From Epiperipatus broadwayi (Eukaryota > Onychophora > Udeonychophora > Euonychophora > Peripatidae): DNA of 64,000 nucleotides. Every line of letters starts with the position of its first letter. Position 1 is the first letter of the stretch. Below are positions 1 to 13,339 of this stretch, piece by piece. A model generated the notes under the pieces. That model was given only the letters and a program-made list of their open reading frames with translations, was not told where the DNA came from and did no database searches. A program made the translations under genes and the position numbers. The stretch covers positions 4,464,001 to 4,528,000 of the forward strand of contig JAQFVV010006274.1 of assembly GCA_028023455.1 (NCBI GenBank). Direction: 5' to 3'.

Positions 1-2
1 TT

Positions 3-761
3 AATAGAAAGAAGTATCTTGTTGTAGCCTATGACGTTTTTTCCAAGTTCGTAGCAGTATATCCGGTGGCGCAAGCTAATGCCAAACAAACTATACAGGT
101 ACTTGAACATCAACATTTTCGAGACGTGGGAATCCCAAAGCAGATAATATCAGACCATGGAACTCCCTTTATGTCGGAGGAATGGAAAAGGTGGATGAAG
201 CGCCACCAGATCAGACATATTCTCACTTCGATTCGCAATCCGCAGTCTAATCCCTGCGAACGAGTCATGAGGGAATTGGGGCGCTTATTTCATGTGTATC
301 TCCAGAACAATCATCGTAAATGGGTAAAAGAGGCCATGAGAGTTGCGAACATGATAAATTGGTCCAAGAACAAATCAACCGGGTTCGAACCCATCAGGCT
401 TCATCACGGGAGAAGTACTCCTTACCCATTCAAAACCCCTTTACCGATCAGAACACCACATATTGATAAGAAGAAGGACGCTGATGAAGCACGCTGTAAA
501 CTCAGAAAGATGGGAAATATAAGACAAAGGAGACAAGGGAAGAGCAAGGCTATGTTCAAGCTGGGAGATGAGGTCATGGTAAGGGTAAATCCAGTAAGGC
601 ATCTGGAAAAAGGGATATACAAGAAATTTCAACCAATATATGATGGGCCATACAAAATCATAAAGGAGTACGGAAATAACGCCTTCAAAGTCGCCCAAGG
701 GTCAGACTGCAAGGGAACGTTCAATGCTCGATCCTTACAATTACTAAAGAAGAAAACTTAA
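3..761 (+). CDS. Ty3/gypsy integrase, C-terminal part (cut by window edge)
   Basis: The frame is open from the first bases of the window to a TAA at 759-761, so the protein enters from the left; the GTG at 66 is not a real start. It begins in the integrase catalytic core (YLVVAYDVFSKF). It then carries the second acidic residue in SDHGTPF and the glutamate of the D,D-E triad in NPQSNPCERVMREL; the first Asp lies outside the window. The C-terminal third holds the GDEVMVR and YDGPYKII motifs typical of the small beta-barrel tail of gypsy integrases. The enzyme would insert retrotransposon cDNA into the genome. No stop or frameshift is seen, unlike every other element here, so this copy is probably young. 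A polypurine tract and LTR follow about 125 bp downstream. The SNPCERVMREL form is common in insect gypsy elements (family knowledge). Confidence 0.92.
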   Translation, partial: NRKKYLVVAYDVFSKFVAVYPVAQANAKQTIQVLEHQHFRDVGIPKQIISDHGTPFMSEEWKRWMKRHQIRHILTSIRNPQSNPCERVMRELGRLFHVYLQNNHRKWVKEAMRVANMINWSKNKSTGFEPIRLHHGRSTPYPFKTPLPIRTPHIDKKKDADEARCKLRKMGNIRQRRQGKSKAMFKLGDEVMVRVNPVRHLEKGIYKKFQPIYDGPYKIIKEYGNNAFKVAQGSDCKGTFNARSLQLLKKKT

Positions 762-885
762 CAAGTAACACGGACACACGAGAATAAGAAAGGACGAACT
801 TCCATCAAAATAAATTGAGGGGATTGTATAATAAGAATAAAGTTAAACGTTGAAACTAAAACCTTCAGATTGATATTTTAGTTTC

Positions 886-904
886 AAAAGGGGGGACGGA
901 GAAA
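886..904 (+). promoter_or_regulatory. polypurine tract of the gypsy element
   Basis: An almost pure purine run (AAAAGGGGGGACGGAGAAA) lies between the end of pol and a TG dinucleotide at 905. This is the expected place and composition for the primer of plus-strand DNA synthesis. It fixes the left boundary of the LTR. Confidence 0.75.
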
Positions 905-1486
905 TGTACTGAGATACATCAGGAAGGAGGGTGTTTTCTTCGGAGTTACACATAATTTTGGAGAAATATAAATTGATAAAAGGTTTGTTTAAATATTTAA
1001 TAAGAATAAAAGGTCTTGTAGGGTAAAATAAAAATCAAAAAAAAAATTTTTTTTATCATAGAAGGGTTTATCGTTAAAAGCATAAATTAGACAGTTTTAT
1101 AAGATATAATTTTAGAATCACATTTAAATAAAACTTAAAGAATTAAAAACTTGATTTAATTAAAACTTGATTTAATTGAAATTTGATTTAAGATTGCTTT
1201 TAGAAAAAAAAAAAAAAAAAGCAAGGTGGAGTTCGTTTTGTCTTATAATAATAAAAAAAAAGGAATATAATCAAAGGAATGTAATAAACAATGGGAGCTA
1301 ATGACAAACATAAGAAATTTCCATTAAACGGCTAATTAGTGAAATAACTCTAACAAAGAAATTGAAATTTGCAATCATCTAAAGAATGACCAATGAAACT
1401 GTGTAGAGAGTCGAAAGAAAAGAAATAATTGTCCAATAGCAGAAATTCAGAATGTAGATTGAATCCGCAAGATAAGGACCGTAAAA

Positions 1487-1494
1487 TATAAAAG
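1487..1494 (+). promoter_or_regulatory. TATA box in LTR
   Basis: TATAAAAG followed by GGGCG, inside the LTR and on the same strand as the integrase; the likely U3 promoter. Confidence 0.55.
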
Positions 1495-1926
1495 GGGCGA
1501 ACTTTCTATTGTTAGTTATTAGATTGAATTTGATATTATGATTAAAATTTGAGTTTGAGTCGGTTCGGTTGATTATTCTTAAATTCATATTCATATTAGT
1601 AATATACGTCCAAAGTTAAATAAAACATAATGCTGCATTGTTAAACCCATCGTGTGGACAGCCGGCCAAATCCTTCCATGCAATACCAACAGCAGACAGT
1701 TCAAAGGACAATCATGTTCGCGTAAAACAAGAAGGAAGCGGAGTGTCCATGGTGAAGCCCACAGGATCCCAATGACATCGGGAAAAGGATCGCAAAGAGT
1801 TAGCGCTAACTGACCGAAGGAAATACTATCAGAAGCTACGCTCAGAACTAGGCATAAAAGAGAATGCTAGGTAATATTTATTTTATTCTTAATTCACTAA
1901 TTAAATGCCGTAGTAATGTATGGAAT

Positions 1927-1932
1927 AATAAA
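1927..1932 (+). terminator. polyadenylation signal in LTR
   Basis: AATAAA about 430 bp downstream of the TATA box, suitable for ending the element's genomic RNA. Confidence 0.4.
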
Positions 1933-2458
1933 CTTTGAACTTTATGTTATGAACAATAATTACTAATTGTCTTTAGCTCCATTATCAAGGGATTTTATTG
2001 TGATTTCAAATATATTTGTGTGCGTATAATTATTTTCTAAATGTATGTATAATATGATATTTTTGTTATATTAAATATTATCTAAATTTGAGCAAAAGTG
2101 TAATTAATTATATTATAAGACCAAACGAAGTGAAACAGCGTAAACGGAGATTTAATGGGTTAGTGATTACTTATAAAAAAAAAAAGGAAATAAATATCGT
2201 AGATCAAATAAATAATAAATGTTATAATAATGAATTATAGTTTAGAAATGGGATATGAGTATCCTCTGAGAGTATGAGAGCGAAATAAAATTTTAAATTA
2301 GAATTTGGGAAAAGAAGCGAGAAAACTAGCGCAGAGAAAGATTCGTAAATTGATTTTTTAAGTAGGCGGATTTTGTATTTTATTGATTGTTTTAGCTGAG
2401 CTAGCGGGAGCGGGTACTAGATCGTATTGGTCAGGCAGACTTGTCGACAAAGGTCGGC

Positions 2459-2467
2459 TGGCGCCCA
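2459..2467 (+). other. primer-binding-site-like motif
   Basis: TGGCGCCCA equals the first nine bases of the lysine-tRNA primer binding site used by many LTR elements. Its position, after an LTR rather than before gag, would mean that the LTR served as a 5' LTR or that the match is chance. No gag is visible to its right. Confidence 0.25.
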
Positions 2468-2756
2468 TTGGATTTTTTCCTTTAAATAAATAAAGAGTTT
2501 GGTTGGCTAATGTTTAATCTAGTAAACGAGTATTAGTATTATTGGCGAATGTTTGCCAATGATATTGACCACTCTACCCGAGGTACCGACAGCCCCATAT
2601 GATAGGATTTTGTGTAAGAGGGAGGTACAAAGTTCTGTATCGAGTCATTATTATAAATATCGAATATTTTATTGATGTTACATAAATGATATTTATAAAA
2701 GTTATAAGACGACGTTAAGGGGTGGTAGGTATAATATATAATCACTGGAACAATAC

Positions 2757-4931
2757 ATCTTCTGATTGTTGGTTATGTCATGCACTTCTATATATTTTTG
2801 AACCTATTGAGAATGTGGGATGGTGTGATTTCAAGTGTGGTTAAGCTGGCGAGCAAGAATTATAACATTGAATCAATATCCAAATCTAATTTCTTATATT
2901 TCATCTTTCAATATATTTTATATCATAAAATTAATACAAATCCCCACTTGGAACCCATATATGTATATATATATTAATTCTATTATTCTCATCGATAAAT
3001 GATAAATTCGCAAGAATAGTAACACAAATATTAAGAGTATATATATATATATATGCTCATCAGCATATATATATATTATTTGAGTTATTTAAGAGTTGAT
3101 AATATCTAATAATTTGTCTAGATGGTGATGCGATAAAATATTGAATGCATAAAAAAAAATTAATATTATATTAATATGTGTTGATATCAAAATGGCTTTT
3201 ATGTATTAAAAAACTGCTAATTTCTATCTAGAGCATAGCATATTGTCCAGTACAGCATTAACATAATGTTATAAAATAATGTTAAATATTATTTTTAAAA
3301 ATTCGTCCTTATAATTGATCTATAAAAATTGGATAAAGAAAAAGTTTTAAATGCTCAAAAAAGACTAATCACTCAGAAAGTGGTAATGGAAAATGGATAA
3401 TATTATCATATTGGCCACCTCCGTACACTAATTATAGCAATGAATTGATGTGTTTGTGCTTAGCAATTCTGACTCGATTTTTTCTATGGTTTATTCTTTG
3501 TTTTTGTTTTTAGCTTACATTTATTTATGAATGTCTGCTAATGCACAAATAAATAATTGGCTGAGTTAAGATATATGTCACTACAGCCTAATGTAGAGAG
3601 ATATAAGTTAAAAAAGATCAGTGCCATTTGATTTGAATGAGGTTTCAAAGATGTATTTTTTTTTATAGTTAGGAAAAAGCATTTAAAAACTGCCAGTGAT
3701 GATGATGAAATGTTTCTCTCCCTGTTTAATTATAAGACTCTTCATCAGTTCTATTCTAACTGTTAATAAGGGACAAAATTACTTGATATCTACTTCATCA
3801 AAAATTATCACTTCAACATCAAAAATATTACTTCGAACAGGTTTTAATAAAATTTAAATTATTAAATTAAATATGCTATGAAACAGGTTTGAGAAATTCA
3901 AAAAAATCAATAAATCTATTTCCAGCATATTAATTAATATACATATATATTGCTAAAATATGAACACTATTCATTTATAACCATTTGATACTTACATTCT
4001 AATCAATAACTAAAGCAGCAGTTTTTTAGTTTCTTTTAATACAAGTGAATGAGATAGGTAAAGCTAATTAACTTAAAAAAAAAGATTCTTATTTTATTTT
4101 CCTACATATTCTTCAAGATAAGATTAGCTTAATAATATTTTTTTAATAATGTGAGAGACAATGTTATATTACCTGGTAATCATGGGAAAACAACAGTAAA
4201 ACAACGTGTAATATGTATTATTTTTATTTTTATTACAACAATTAAATTATTTAATGTATATATAAATCTAAAATATTTACTGAGAGTGTATTATACATAT
4301 TTACAGTGAATAGTACATACATACATACACACGCATATATATATATATATCACAAAATAATAAAATAATTTTAAAAATAGAAAGATTAATGTTGAGAGCA
4401 AAAAAAAATTATAGAAAATAGGATTTAAATTCCCATCTGAAAGTTTCATCAGTTATGTATCACCCCTCTTATTTCCATTTCAATAACTGAGACAAAATTT
4501 TATATAGATTAATAATCTTTAATATTTTAATAGTACATGATTTTTTTTTTTTTAAAAACTATTACAACTCAAAAGCGGATTAAACAAATATCACACATCA
4601 TCAGATTGAATCATGTGAGGTAGAAATAATTATTTCATTTTTGGCTTAATTAGCCACTTTACATTAGATAATGAATGCAAATAAAATAGTATGATAACTT
4701 ATGTTAATACTATTAATAAACTTTTTTTTTAAAAAAATCAAATTAAAAAATAGCAACATTCGAAGTATTTATTTAATGACAATTTCACATCATTACATAT
4801 TGCACTATATATGGTTCAATGCACAGAAAGGATGCTAACCTCTAGAACTCAAGATCCATGGATAATGACTTAGCTTTGCCATTTCCGGTATCCAAACTTA
4901 TGAACTTTCAAGAAATAAATCATTTGATATT
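2757..4931. other. A+T-rich spacer, no gene seen
   Basis: No coding region supported. It contains an (AT)n hairpin at about 3,038-3,077 (two AT runs around GCTCATCAGC) and several poly-A/T runs. Nothing else was recognised. Confidence 0.6.
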
Positions 4932-4999
4932 GATGATGATGATGATTACTACTACTTTTACTACTATCACTATTATTATTATTATTATTATTATTATTT
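4932..4999 (+). repeat. microsatellite (GAT)n/(TTA)n
   Basis: Imperfect GAT/TAC/ACT triplets pass into a pure (TTA)n run from about 4,971, just upstream of the LINE relic. Confidence 0.85.
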
Positions 5000-5029
5000 A
5001 TTAATTAATGATAAGATTGAATCCTGTTA

Positions 5030-7435
5030 GCTTGAAGTTGATTTAAAAAATAAAAAATTATTAGGTACTATATATCTTCGACCTACTTTGGCAATGAATA
5101 ATTTAGTTGAATATTTGGTTAAAGTTGAGAAAATATTGATGAAATATTACTATAGTTGGGGATTTTAATAAAGTTGATTATTCACTACATAGCAATATTC
5201 TGTTGGTAATAATAATAAACTTTATAGATTAACATTTTTTGTTGAGTTAATTAGAATATTTCAACTTAATAATATTATTAATTTTAGGGGTGATATGTTA
5301 GATTTATTGTTTAGTACTAAGGATAATTTGAAGTGCAAAGAGGCTGATCAAGCTCTTTAGCCACCTGATCCTTATCATCAATCTTTGGAATTTGTAATAG
5401 ATGGTTCTCATAAACATATAAAACCTATAGTAAATAGTAATAGAGATTACAAATATGGTGATTATTATGGTTTTTATAACGTTTTTGAAGATGCTGATTG
5501 GAATGTATTTTTGATAGAAAATTATCCAAATATAGCTGCAAATAAGTTTATTAGTATAGTTCAAAATTGTATGGATCAATATATTCCTGTTAGGAATTAT
5601 TTGAAAACTAATAATAAATATCCTAATGTTTTTCTTAAGAATTGTGTAAGAGTTTAAATAAAATAGCATAGGTCATATAAGTTAACAAATGATAAAGAAT
5701 TGTATAAGAAATTTAGTGATTTGCTTATACTAAAACACTTATGGGAAAAGGTTATGATTACAACTTAAATATGATTGAAGAAAATTTTAAGAATAAAAAT
5801 GTTTTGAAATTATGTTAAGGACCTTAATATTACTAGAAATGAAAGTTATGGATATAATGTAATTGGACTTTTTATGAATGATCTAGTTAATCAATTTACA
5901 GATATGTATTTAGATATTTTTGATAATGGTATGGCTGATATTAAATTTAATAAAAATAGTTTTTGAAATATAGATGTTAAAAAAGTTGAAATTCCTGAAG
6001 TGTTATTACTATTTCTAAACTTAAGACAAAGTCTTCTACAGGCTATGATGATATTTTTAATTTTATTATCAAAATATTTGGTAGTACCATTACATTATAT
6101 TATTAATTTTATCAATTTAGAAATCTTATTCTTGATATATTTAAGATAGCTAAGATTATATCAATTTATAAAAAGAGGGATAGATCTGATCCTGGCAATT
6201 ATAGATGTATTTCAATTATGTCATCTTTTGCTACTATGTATGAAAGGTACATTTACAGTAATATTATTGTAGATAGGATTAAGATATTATCTAATTATCA
6301 ACATGCTTTTCTACCTAGTAAATCTGTTGAAGCTAATTTAATGATAATATCTGATCACATTGCTCATGCCTTACCTGATCAGAAGTGACTAGATATTATA
6401 TATATTGATATGACTCAGGCATTTGATAAAGTTATACATGTTAGACTTTTACATAAGCTTAAAATGTTGGGAGTTAGTCCTCATTTAATTGAGTAGTTTA
6501 GCAATTATTTGAAAGGTTTCAAATCTTATGTGTATATAGATAGAACCAATTTTCATCTTTTTAATAATATGGTAGATGTTCCTCAGTGTGTAATGTTAGC
6601 AACTTTGCTTTTTAATGTTTTTATTTGTGATGATGATCAAAATATAAAAATAATATAGTACTTACTTATGCTGATGATTGAAAGTTATTCAAAATAATTA
6701 TTACTTATAATAATTACTTTGAGATTCAAAGGAATATAGATAGTTTTAAAGTTTGGTGTAAGTATAACAATATGGAGATTAATATGAATAAAACATGTAT
6801 TATTTCCTATACTAATAAAACTGAAAAATCTGTTTAACAGTAAATAATTGAGAATAGTTTTATTACATATAAAGAGTTTGTATCTGATTTAGGAATTATA
6901 TTTTATAGTAATTTTACTTTTAATGCATATATTAAGTATATTATTAATAAAGCATAAAGAAACGTGGGATGTATTTTGAGATATAGGAGACATTTATCTA
7001 CCTCCATAAAATATGTTATTTTTTTCACTTGTAACACTTAGAATATGATCTTCTTTATGGAATTTGAATTTGATTAATACTCAGTTTAGAATATATAATG
7101 TTGAAAAAAGATTCAATAAAATAATAATGAGAAAATGTCAAAATGTTAAAACAGTATTGAAAGAAAGAAGAATGTTGAAAGATATGATATTGTTGAAAAA
7201 GTTAATTGATGGGAAATTGATGTCAGTGACTGTATATGGAAAATAAAATTGAAAGTACCTAATTGATAAGAGAAATGCAAACTTTCAAGGTTAATAAATG
7301 TAAAAATAATTTCTTCAGCAAGTCAGTTATTAATAGATTGCAAGGACTATATAATCTAAACTTTAATAATATTGATATTTTTTGTGATCAGTTTATTATA
7401 TGAATGTTAGAAAAGAATTAAACTTATAATTGAGA
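5030..7435 (+). pseudogene. Jockey/CR1-like LINE relic (endonuclease-reverse transcriptase)
   Basis: Conceptual translation with many stops and frameshifts follows the order of a non-LTR retrotransposon ORF2. First comes the second half of an APE-type endonuclease, with IVGDFNKVDY near 5,150 and MLDLLFSTKDN near 5,295. Then reverse transcriptase follows: a KSSTGYDDI-like block near 6,030, DPGNYRCISIMSS near 6,190, IDMTQAFDKV near 6,405, DVPQ near 6,575, and the catalytic YADD at 6,667-6,678 followed at once by a stop. The thumb-like part (MEINMNKT; DLGIIFYSNFTF) follows to about 6,990. The longest surviving pieces are 5,385-5,657 and 7,064-7,246. The N-terminal endonuclease and any ORF1 are missing, so the copy is 5'-truncated. 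It cannot be active. The clade is judged by motif order and could be a neighbouring LINE clade. Confidence 0.8.
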
Positions 7436-7524
7436 ATTTGCATTTGCTAATGTTTTTTTTTTTGCTTACTGTGTAATTCTGTTAAAGTGTAAAGGTTGAA
7501 ATGCACATAGTAAATAGATATTGA

Positions 7525-8588
<1,064 letters not shown>

Positions 8589-8799
8589 TAATATTTATTA
8601 AGGCTGTAAACCTCAAGAATATGTGTGTGAAAATGCGAAGGTAGGGACTGCTACAGGTCTTAACCACAAGCTTACACTTTGGAAGAAAATAACCCCTCTT
8701 TTCTTCCAAAGCGTAAGCTTGTGGTTAAGACCTGTAGAGGTCTCTACCTTCACATTTTTATTTGCATATTCTTGAGATTTACAGCCTTAATAAATATTA
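8589..8799. repeat. near-perfect 211-bp inverted repeat (hairpin)
   Basis: Two arms of about 101 bp (8,589-8,689 and 8,699-8,799) pair with roughly ten mismatches and no gaps around a 9-bp loop (TAACCCCTC). The loop-proximal part holds AAGCTTACACTTTGG against CCAAAGCGTAAGCTT. The arms are less A+T-rich than the flanks. It could be a foldback mini-transposon or an inverted duplication. If transcribed it would form a long double-stranded RNA stem that could be diced. No target-site duplication was noticed. A 75-codon frame on the minus strand merely runs through one arm. Confidence 0.9.
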
Positions 8800-8934
8800 T
8801 TATTTTGATTAGTATAAAGTATAAAAGATAGTATCTAGATGCATAAATGTATTAGTTTCAGCAGATGAAAAATAGAAAAATTATTGGTAAAACTATATAT
8901 AAAATGTCCAAATCATAAAGATATACCAAATGAT

Positions 8935-9870
8935 TGAAAAAATGCAGTAATATTTATATTTTAAAAATGTGATAAAAAAGATATTAGAAATTACAGACCT
9001 ATCAATCTTCTATCAGTTATATATATAATCTTTACCAAAGTAATTACAACTCATCTAATAAATTTTGGATCCAAACCAATTAAAAGAAAAAAAAATAGTT
9101 TAAAAAATTGTTTTTAATATAGTTATTCACATATTGAGAGGAGCTACAGATGAAGAAAAACAATATAAGTTGCTATTATGCATTGCATTTGAAGATTTAT
9201 AAAAAAAACATTTGATTGTATGCTCATGCATATCTATAATGATTGAAGCTTTGGTGCATCAAAATGTAAATCAGAGATATTATCATATTCTAAAAAATAT
9301 TTATCATAATACAATAGCATTGAATAAGTTACAAGCACATTAACACAGTAGCATTAAATAGATTACATGACACATTAATAAAATTAACAGTAACAAGAAT
9401 GTAACAGTTTTACACAAAGAATTTTGTGGATTAAAATTGAAAGCTAAGAAAATCAAGATTTTCTAGAAGATGTGATTGTTTGCTCATAATACTTCAGAGC
9501 TCCAGGAAATAAAGATGTAATAAATTTAATTAATCATAGAATTAAACTTTGATGAAATGCTTTTGATAAAAATAACTTAATGTTAAAAGAAAATATGCAC
9601 GTCTTAAGAATAACAAATGGACAATTGAAGTCATAGATTGGATCCAAAGATATTATAAAAAAACATAAAAAGAAAAAAATGTATTAGATGAATAGATGAA
9701 ATAAGAACACTTTCTGGTATATGTGAAAAGACAAGCTATAGTAAGAATAGTCAGATTAGACTGAGATAGATATTTATAGTAATAATTGAAAATGATAATG
9801 ATAGATCTTGTGATATAATAATCCAATGTATTTGTGTACCAAATAAGGAATTATTTTAATCGAGATTAGG
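8935..9870 (+). pseudogene. RTE-like LINE relic, internally deleted
   Basis: Broken translation matches the reverse transcriptase of the common insect endonuclease-reverse transcriptase LINEs. A fragment near 8,940-9,010 reads DWKNAVIFIF...RNYRPINLLSVIY. Short pieces resembling the INQRYYHILKNIYHNT region lie near 9,270-9,320. The C-terminal INHRIKL...NAFDKNNLMLK block is near 9,520-9,590, and a RWMDEIRTL-like stretch is near 9,690. The catalytic YADD region is missing. A second relic of the same kind lies at 51.7-53.2 kb. Frames change often, so no protein is possible. Confidence 0.65.
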
Positions 9871-12780
9871 ATTTTTTTTTAAGATAGATCATCCATAATT
9901 AACCTAATTGGTCATTCTATATTAGTTAACAGATGTGTAAAAAAAATTTAGCTTGAAGGTAACTGATGGAAATTTCTCAAATCCTCATCAACAAACAGTT
10001 GATAAATCTGGTAATATCTTTTCACTTTATTGTTCCTCTATGAGGAAGGAAGCTGTGGAAGAGAATTTTGCTACTTAAAAACTTTTTACCTTTATATATA
10101 TTACCTTTGATAAGAAATTTATTTACAAAAGTAATTCAAATTATATTGCAAGTTATTTAAACAATGAATAAACATGTGGAGAGAATAAAAAGTCAAATTG
10201 TTACGTTTATCAAATATCCGGTAATTATATACAATGAATCTCAAACTTGTCCATATATAGATAAAAGATTTTTACAACCCATCTATATAGATTTACATAT
10301 ACACATTAAATGTTAATTATTTTTAGAAAAATTCAAACTTATCAAATACATTTTACAATTAATAATAACATGCAGGTTTGTATATAACACATTCAAACAC
10401 ACACACCTATATATATATACACACACACGTTATTGTTTGAGATCTAACGATTTTTCTTTCAAAAGTCAATCTTGACAATGGCGGATGCTAATTCGTCAAA
10501 ATATTGGTTTGTAATGCAAAATAATACATGATTTAGTCCAAAAAATAATAATTTACCTATATCATACAACCGTGAAAACATTAAATAATATATATATATA
10601 TAATTTCAATTAAGTGTAGAATTGTTTTTTAAAATTATAGATTGTCTATAATCAATCTAATTAATCATCCAGTTATTGTTTGTATGTATCTAGATTCTTT
10701 AGCTTGAAGACAAAATGTATATAAGTAATTTCAAACATAACAACATTTTACTATATAAACCTAAAATAAACTGTGATAAAAGATGGCAAGCAATAAAAAA
10801 ATACTATCAATGGTAATCAATTGTATCAAATCTATTTTTCCCTTTTCCAATTCTGCCACGTAGTGTAAACTCAAGTAGATGTCAGATAGTAGTGCTTAAT
10901 AAATCATTCTTTAGTACTGCCTTACCCATATTTCCACACTAGTTTCTACTTTATGTTTTTTATCAGTAAATTGTTACATATGCATATAATATAACTTAAT
11001 TTTTGGGTCTAATAAATCTTTTTTCCAGTAGTGATCATTTACTACTTTTTTTACTATCAAGTTATCAGTTGGAAATTCAAAAATACTAATATTTTGAATT
11101 TAAGATAACTTTCTTGTTTGGTATTCTAAGTATTTTAATAACTGGAGATATTTATATTCCTTAGCATATAACTTTTATCAGTGAAATGTTTTTAATTTGA
11201 ATGTAGTGCAGCCAGAATTTTGGATCAATGGCACATTACTCCCAGCAACTATTATTTATTTATTTTATTTTTTTACTATCAAACTATAAAACTGAAATTC
11301 AAAAACAATTTAAAGTTTTGAATGTAATCTATGATGACATAACTTATCTTTTGTTGCTGTTTTTAATTAAATATATCATTAATTTTAATCTTATTAGCCT
11401 ACTATCTTGATTAATGAACCTTATTTGGACAGATAACATTCACATAAAAATATATTAAAGAGCTTTAGGAAAAAGCACACATGACAAAATTCCACAAGAC
11501 AAAAATATAATCCCAGTATATAAAATTTATTATATAAAAACAATAGCACATATATTGGTTTTTTAAAAAATAAAAGCATTAATTTATCTAAATATATTTT
11601 AACTATAGTGAGTTTTGTCTTATTTTAATTATAAATGCCAGTTTTTTTAAAAAATTTGGTAATAATGTGTGTGTGCATTAGTATATTGTCCATAACACAT
11701 GTTGTGTAGATTGCTTGTTTAATTTGTGATTTTGCTTTTACATTTTTATTCAATAAAACTTTTGATATTTAAGATTTTGTCAGGACACAGTATTTAAAAA
11801 TATATAGATTTAGCAGAAGAATATACTATTATATTTATATTTAAATCAAGCTTATTTAGATTAATATAGTTACATATAAAGTTAAAATAATAAAATAACA
11901 TAAAATAATCTCTAAGCAAAATGTTTTTTAAATATCATTACATTATATTAATAAAAGTGAATATTTGTATACAAAACGGCATTTAATTAATACTTTAGAA
12001 CAATGTATGAATAAATTAAAGTAATTGTTATAAAAATAATAATTTAAACTTAATAATTAAATAAAATATAAAAATAGTAGCTATAAGGATATATTAAAAA
12101 TTTATGAAAAATAAATAATTAATTCAATTATATTTTTGATTATGATAAAAAAACTATTAAGAAAATAATACGAAGAAGTATGTATGATCAAACATGAATA
12201 GCTATGAAATTTATAAAAGGATAAATAAAGAATAAACTACTCGATTATATTAAAATGGAAAAGTTCTAGGAAAAAAGAAATTAGGTGATTCTTCACTCAA
12301 AAAATCACATGATATTTGAGCACCATAAATACAGATTTGAGCATCCATTCAAGGACTTTTAATTATAGAGGTTTTAACCCTATCATTATTCTAGAGTATA
12401 CAGGGCAAAAAGCTTGGGGATGTACTTGGGCATATCTAGAAAAAAACTACATTTTCATTCAATCCGTTTTTCCACATAGACTCTGAGATCATATAATAAA
12501 TTGAATTTATCACATTTTCAGTTTGATATACTCGTATACAATAATTTACAAAGACTTAGATTAATAGTACACATTGATTAACTCTCCACATAAGTATTGA
12601 TAGATTGTAATTGTAATTTAACAAAAACTAATTTTTGTGTACCCTCATGGTCAGTCATATTTATTTATTATTGACACTTGTCAAACCATTTCCTGATAAT
12701 TATATAAATGTCATTTCTCTAGAATGATTTATTATTTGTTTGATTTTTAAACTTTCATCTACTTATACAAATCTTATAAT
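9871..12780. other. A+T-rich spacer with weak repeats, no gene seen
   Basis: Mixed (CA)n/(AT)n microsatellite at 10,391-10,429. Two related stretches containing TTTAGCTTGAAG lie near 9,895-9,970 and 10,645-10,735. A weak duplication of a TTTACTATCAA...GAAATTCAAAAA block occurs near 11,030-11,110 and 11,245-11,330. No coding region is supported; the 60-codon frame at 11,228-11,410 looks like chance. Confidence 0.5.
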
Positions 12781-12968
12781 AAAAATTCTAAGGAATTTTT
12801 GAAAGTAAAAATTTTCAACAATTTTAATAAATAAAAATTATATATATATATAATTTATATGCAAAGATAAATATATACAGTGATTAATTAGAAGTTTATT
12901 TTAAAAGTAATTTAAAACAAGTAATTTTTTTTATTAACAGTTGTAAAGTGGAAATGGCATTATCTTAG
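12781..12968 (+). repeat. direct repeat, left copy (candidate LTR fragment)
   Basis: About 188 bp, closely similar to 14,595-14,800, starting AAAAATTCTAAGGAATTTTT and ending AAATGGCATTATCTTAG. The two copies flank a gag-like relic in direct orientation, which suggests LTRs of a short element. No clear TG...CA ends. Confidence 0.8.
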
Positions 12969-13339
12969 AAAAGTAATTATTGATTGCAAAAATATATTTG
13001 TCAATAAAAGAAAAGTTTATTGCTAATAATAAGAAAAAAAGTGTATACATATAACATGATGCATAAAAAGAATTATTTTGTGTAATAGTTCAATTTAATG
13101 TCAGCAATATATATATAAATAAATGAACGTAAACATATAAATGTAGCATCCTTTAAAATATACAAAACTATTTTTGTTTTAATTAAACACTATAGAAAGT
13201 TAAAATTAGACAATAAGGCAATATCATCAAAAGACATAACGTGTGAAAACGGCATCTACTCATATCAAGCATGTCACAATGAAGTAGATAATCAAAGATA
13301 AATAGGTAATAATCAAGAATTAGTGTTGAAAGCAGAATT

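Larger units (their letters stand above)
905..2756 (+). repeat. LTR of the gypsy element (right end uncertain)
   Basis: Starts with TGTACTGAG directly after the polypurine tract. It contains a TATA box (1,487-1,494) and, 430 bp further on, an AATAAA (1,927-1,932), matching U3-R-U5 order. The stretch is less A+T-rich than the flank to its right. The right end is not fixed: an ACA at 2,754-2,756 would mirror the TGT start, but an LTR end near 2,450 is also possible because a tRNA-primer-like motif lies at 2,459. No second LTR is in the window to compare with. Confidence 0.55.

Noticed and set aside
5304-5669. 121-codon minus-strand frame
   Set aside because: It is the antisense shadow of the LINE endonuclease region, where the plus strand carries the recognised motifs.
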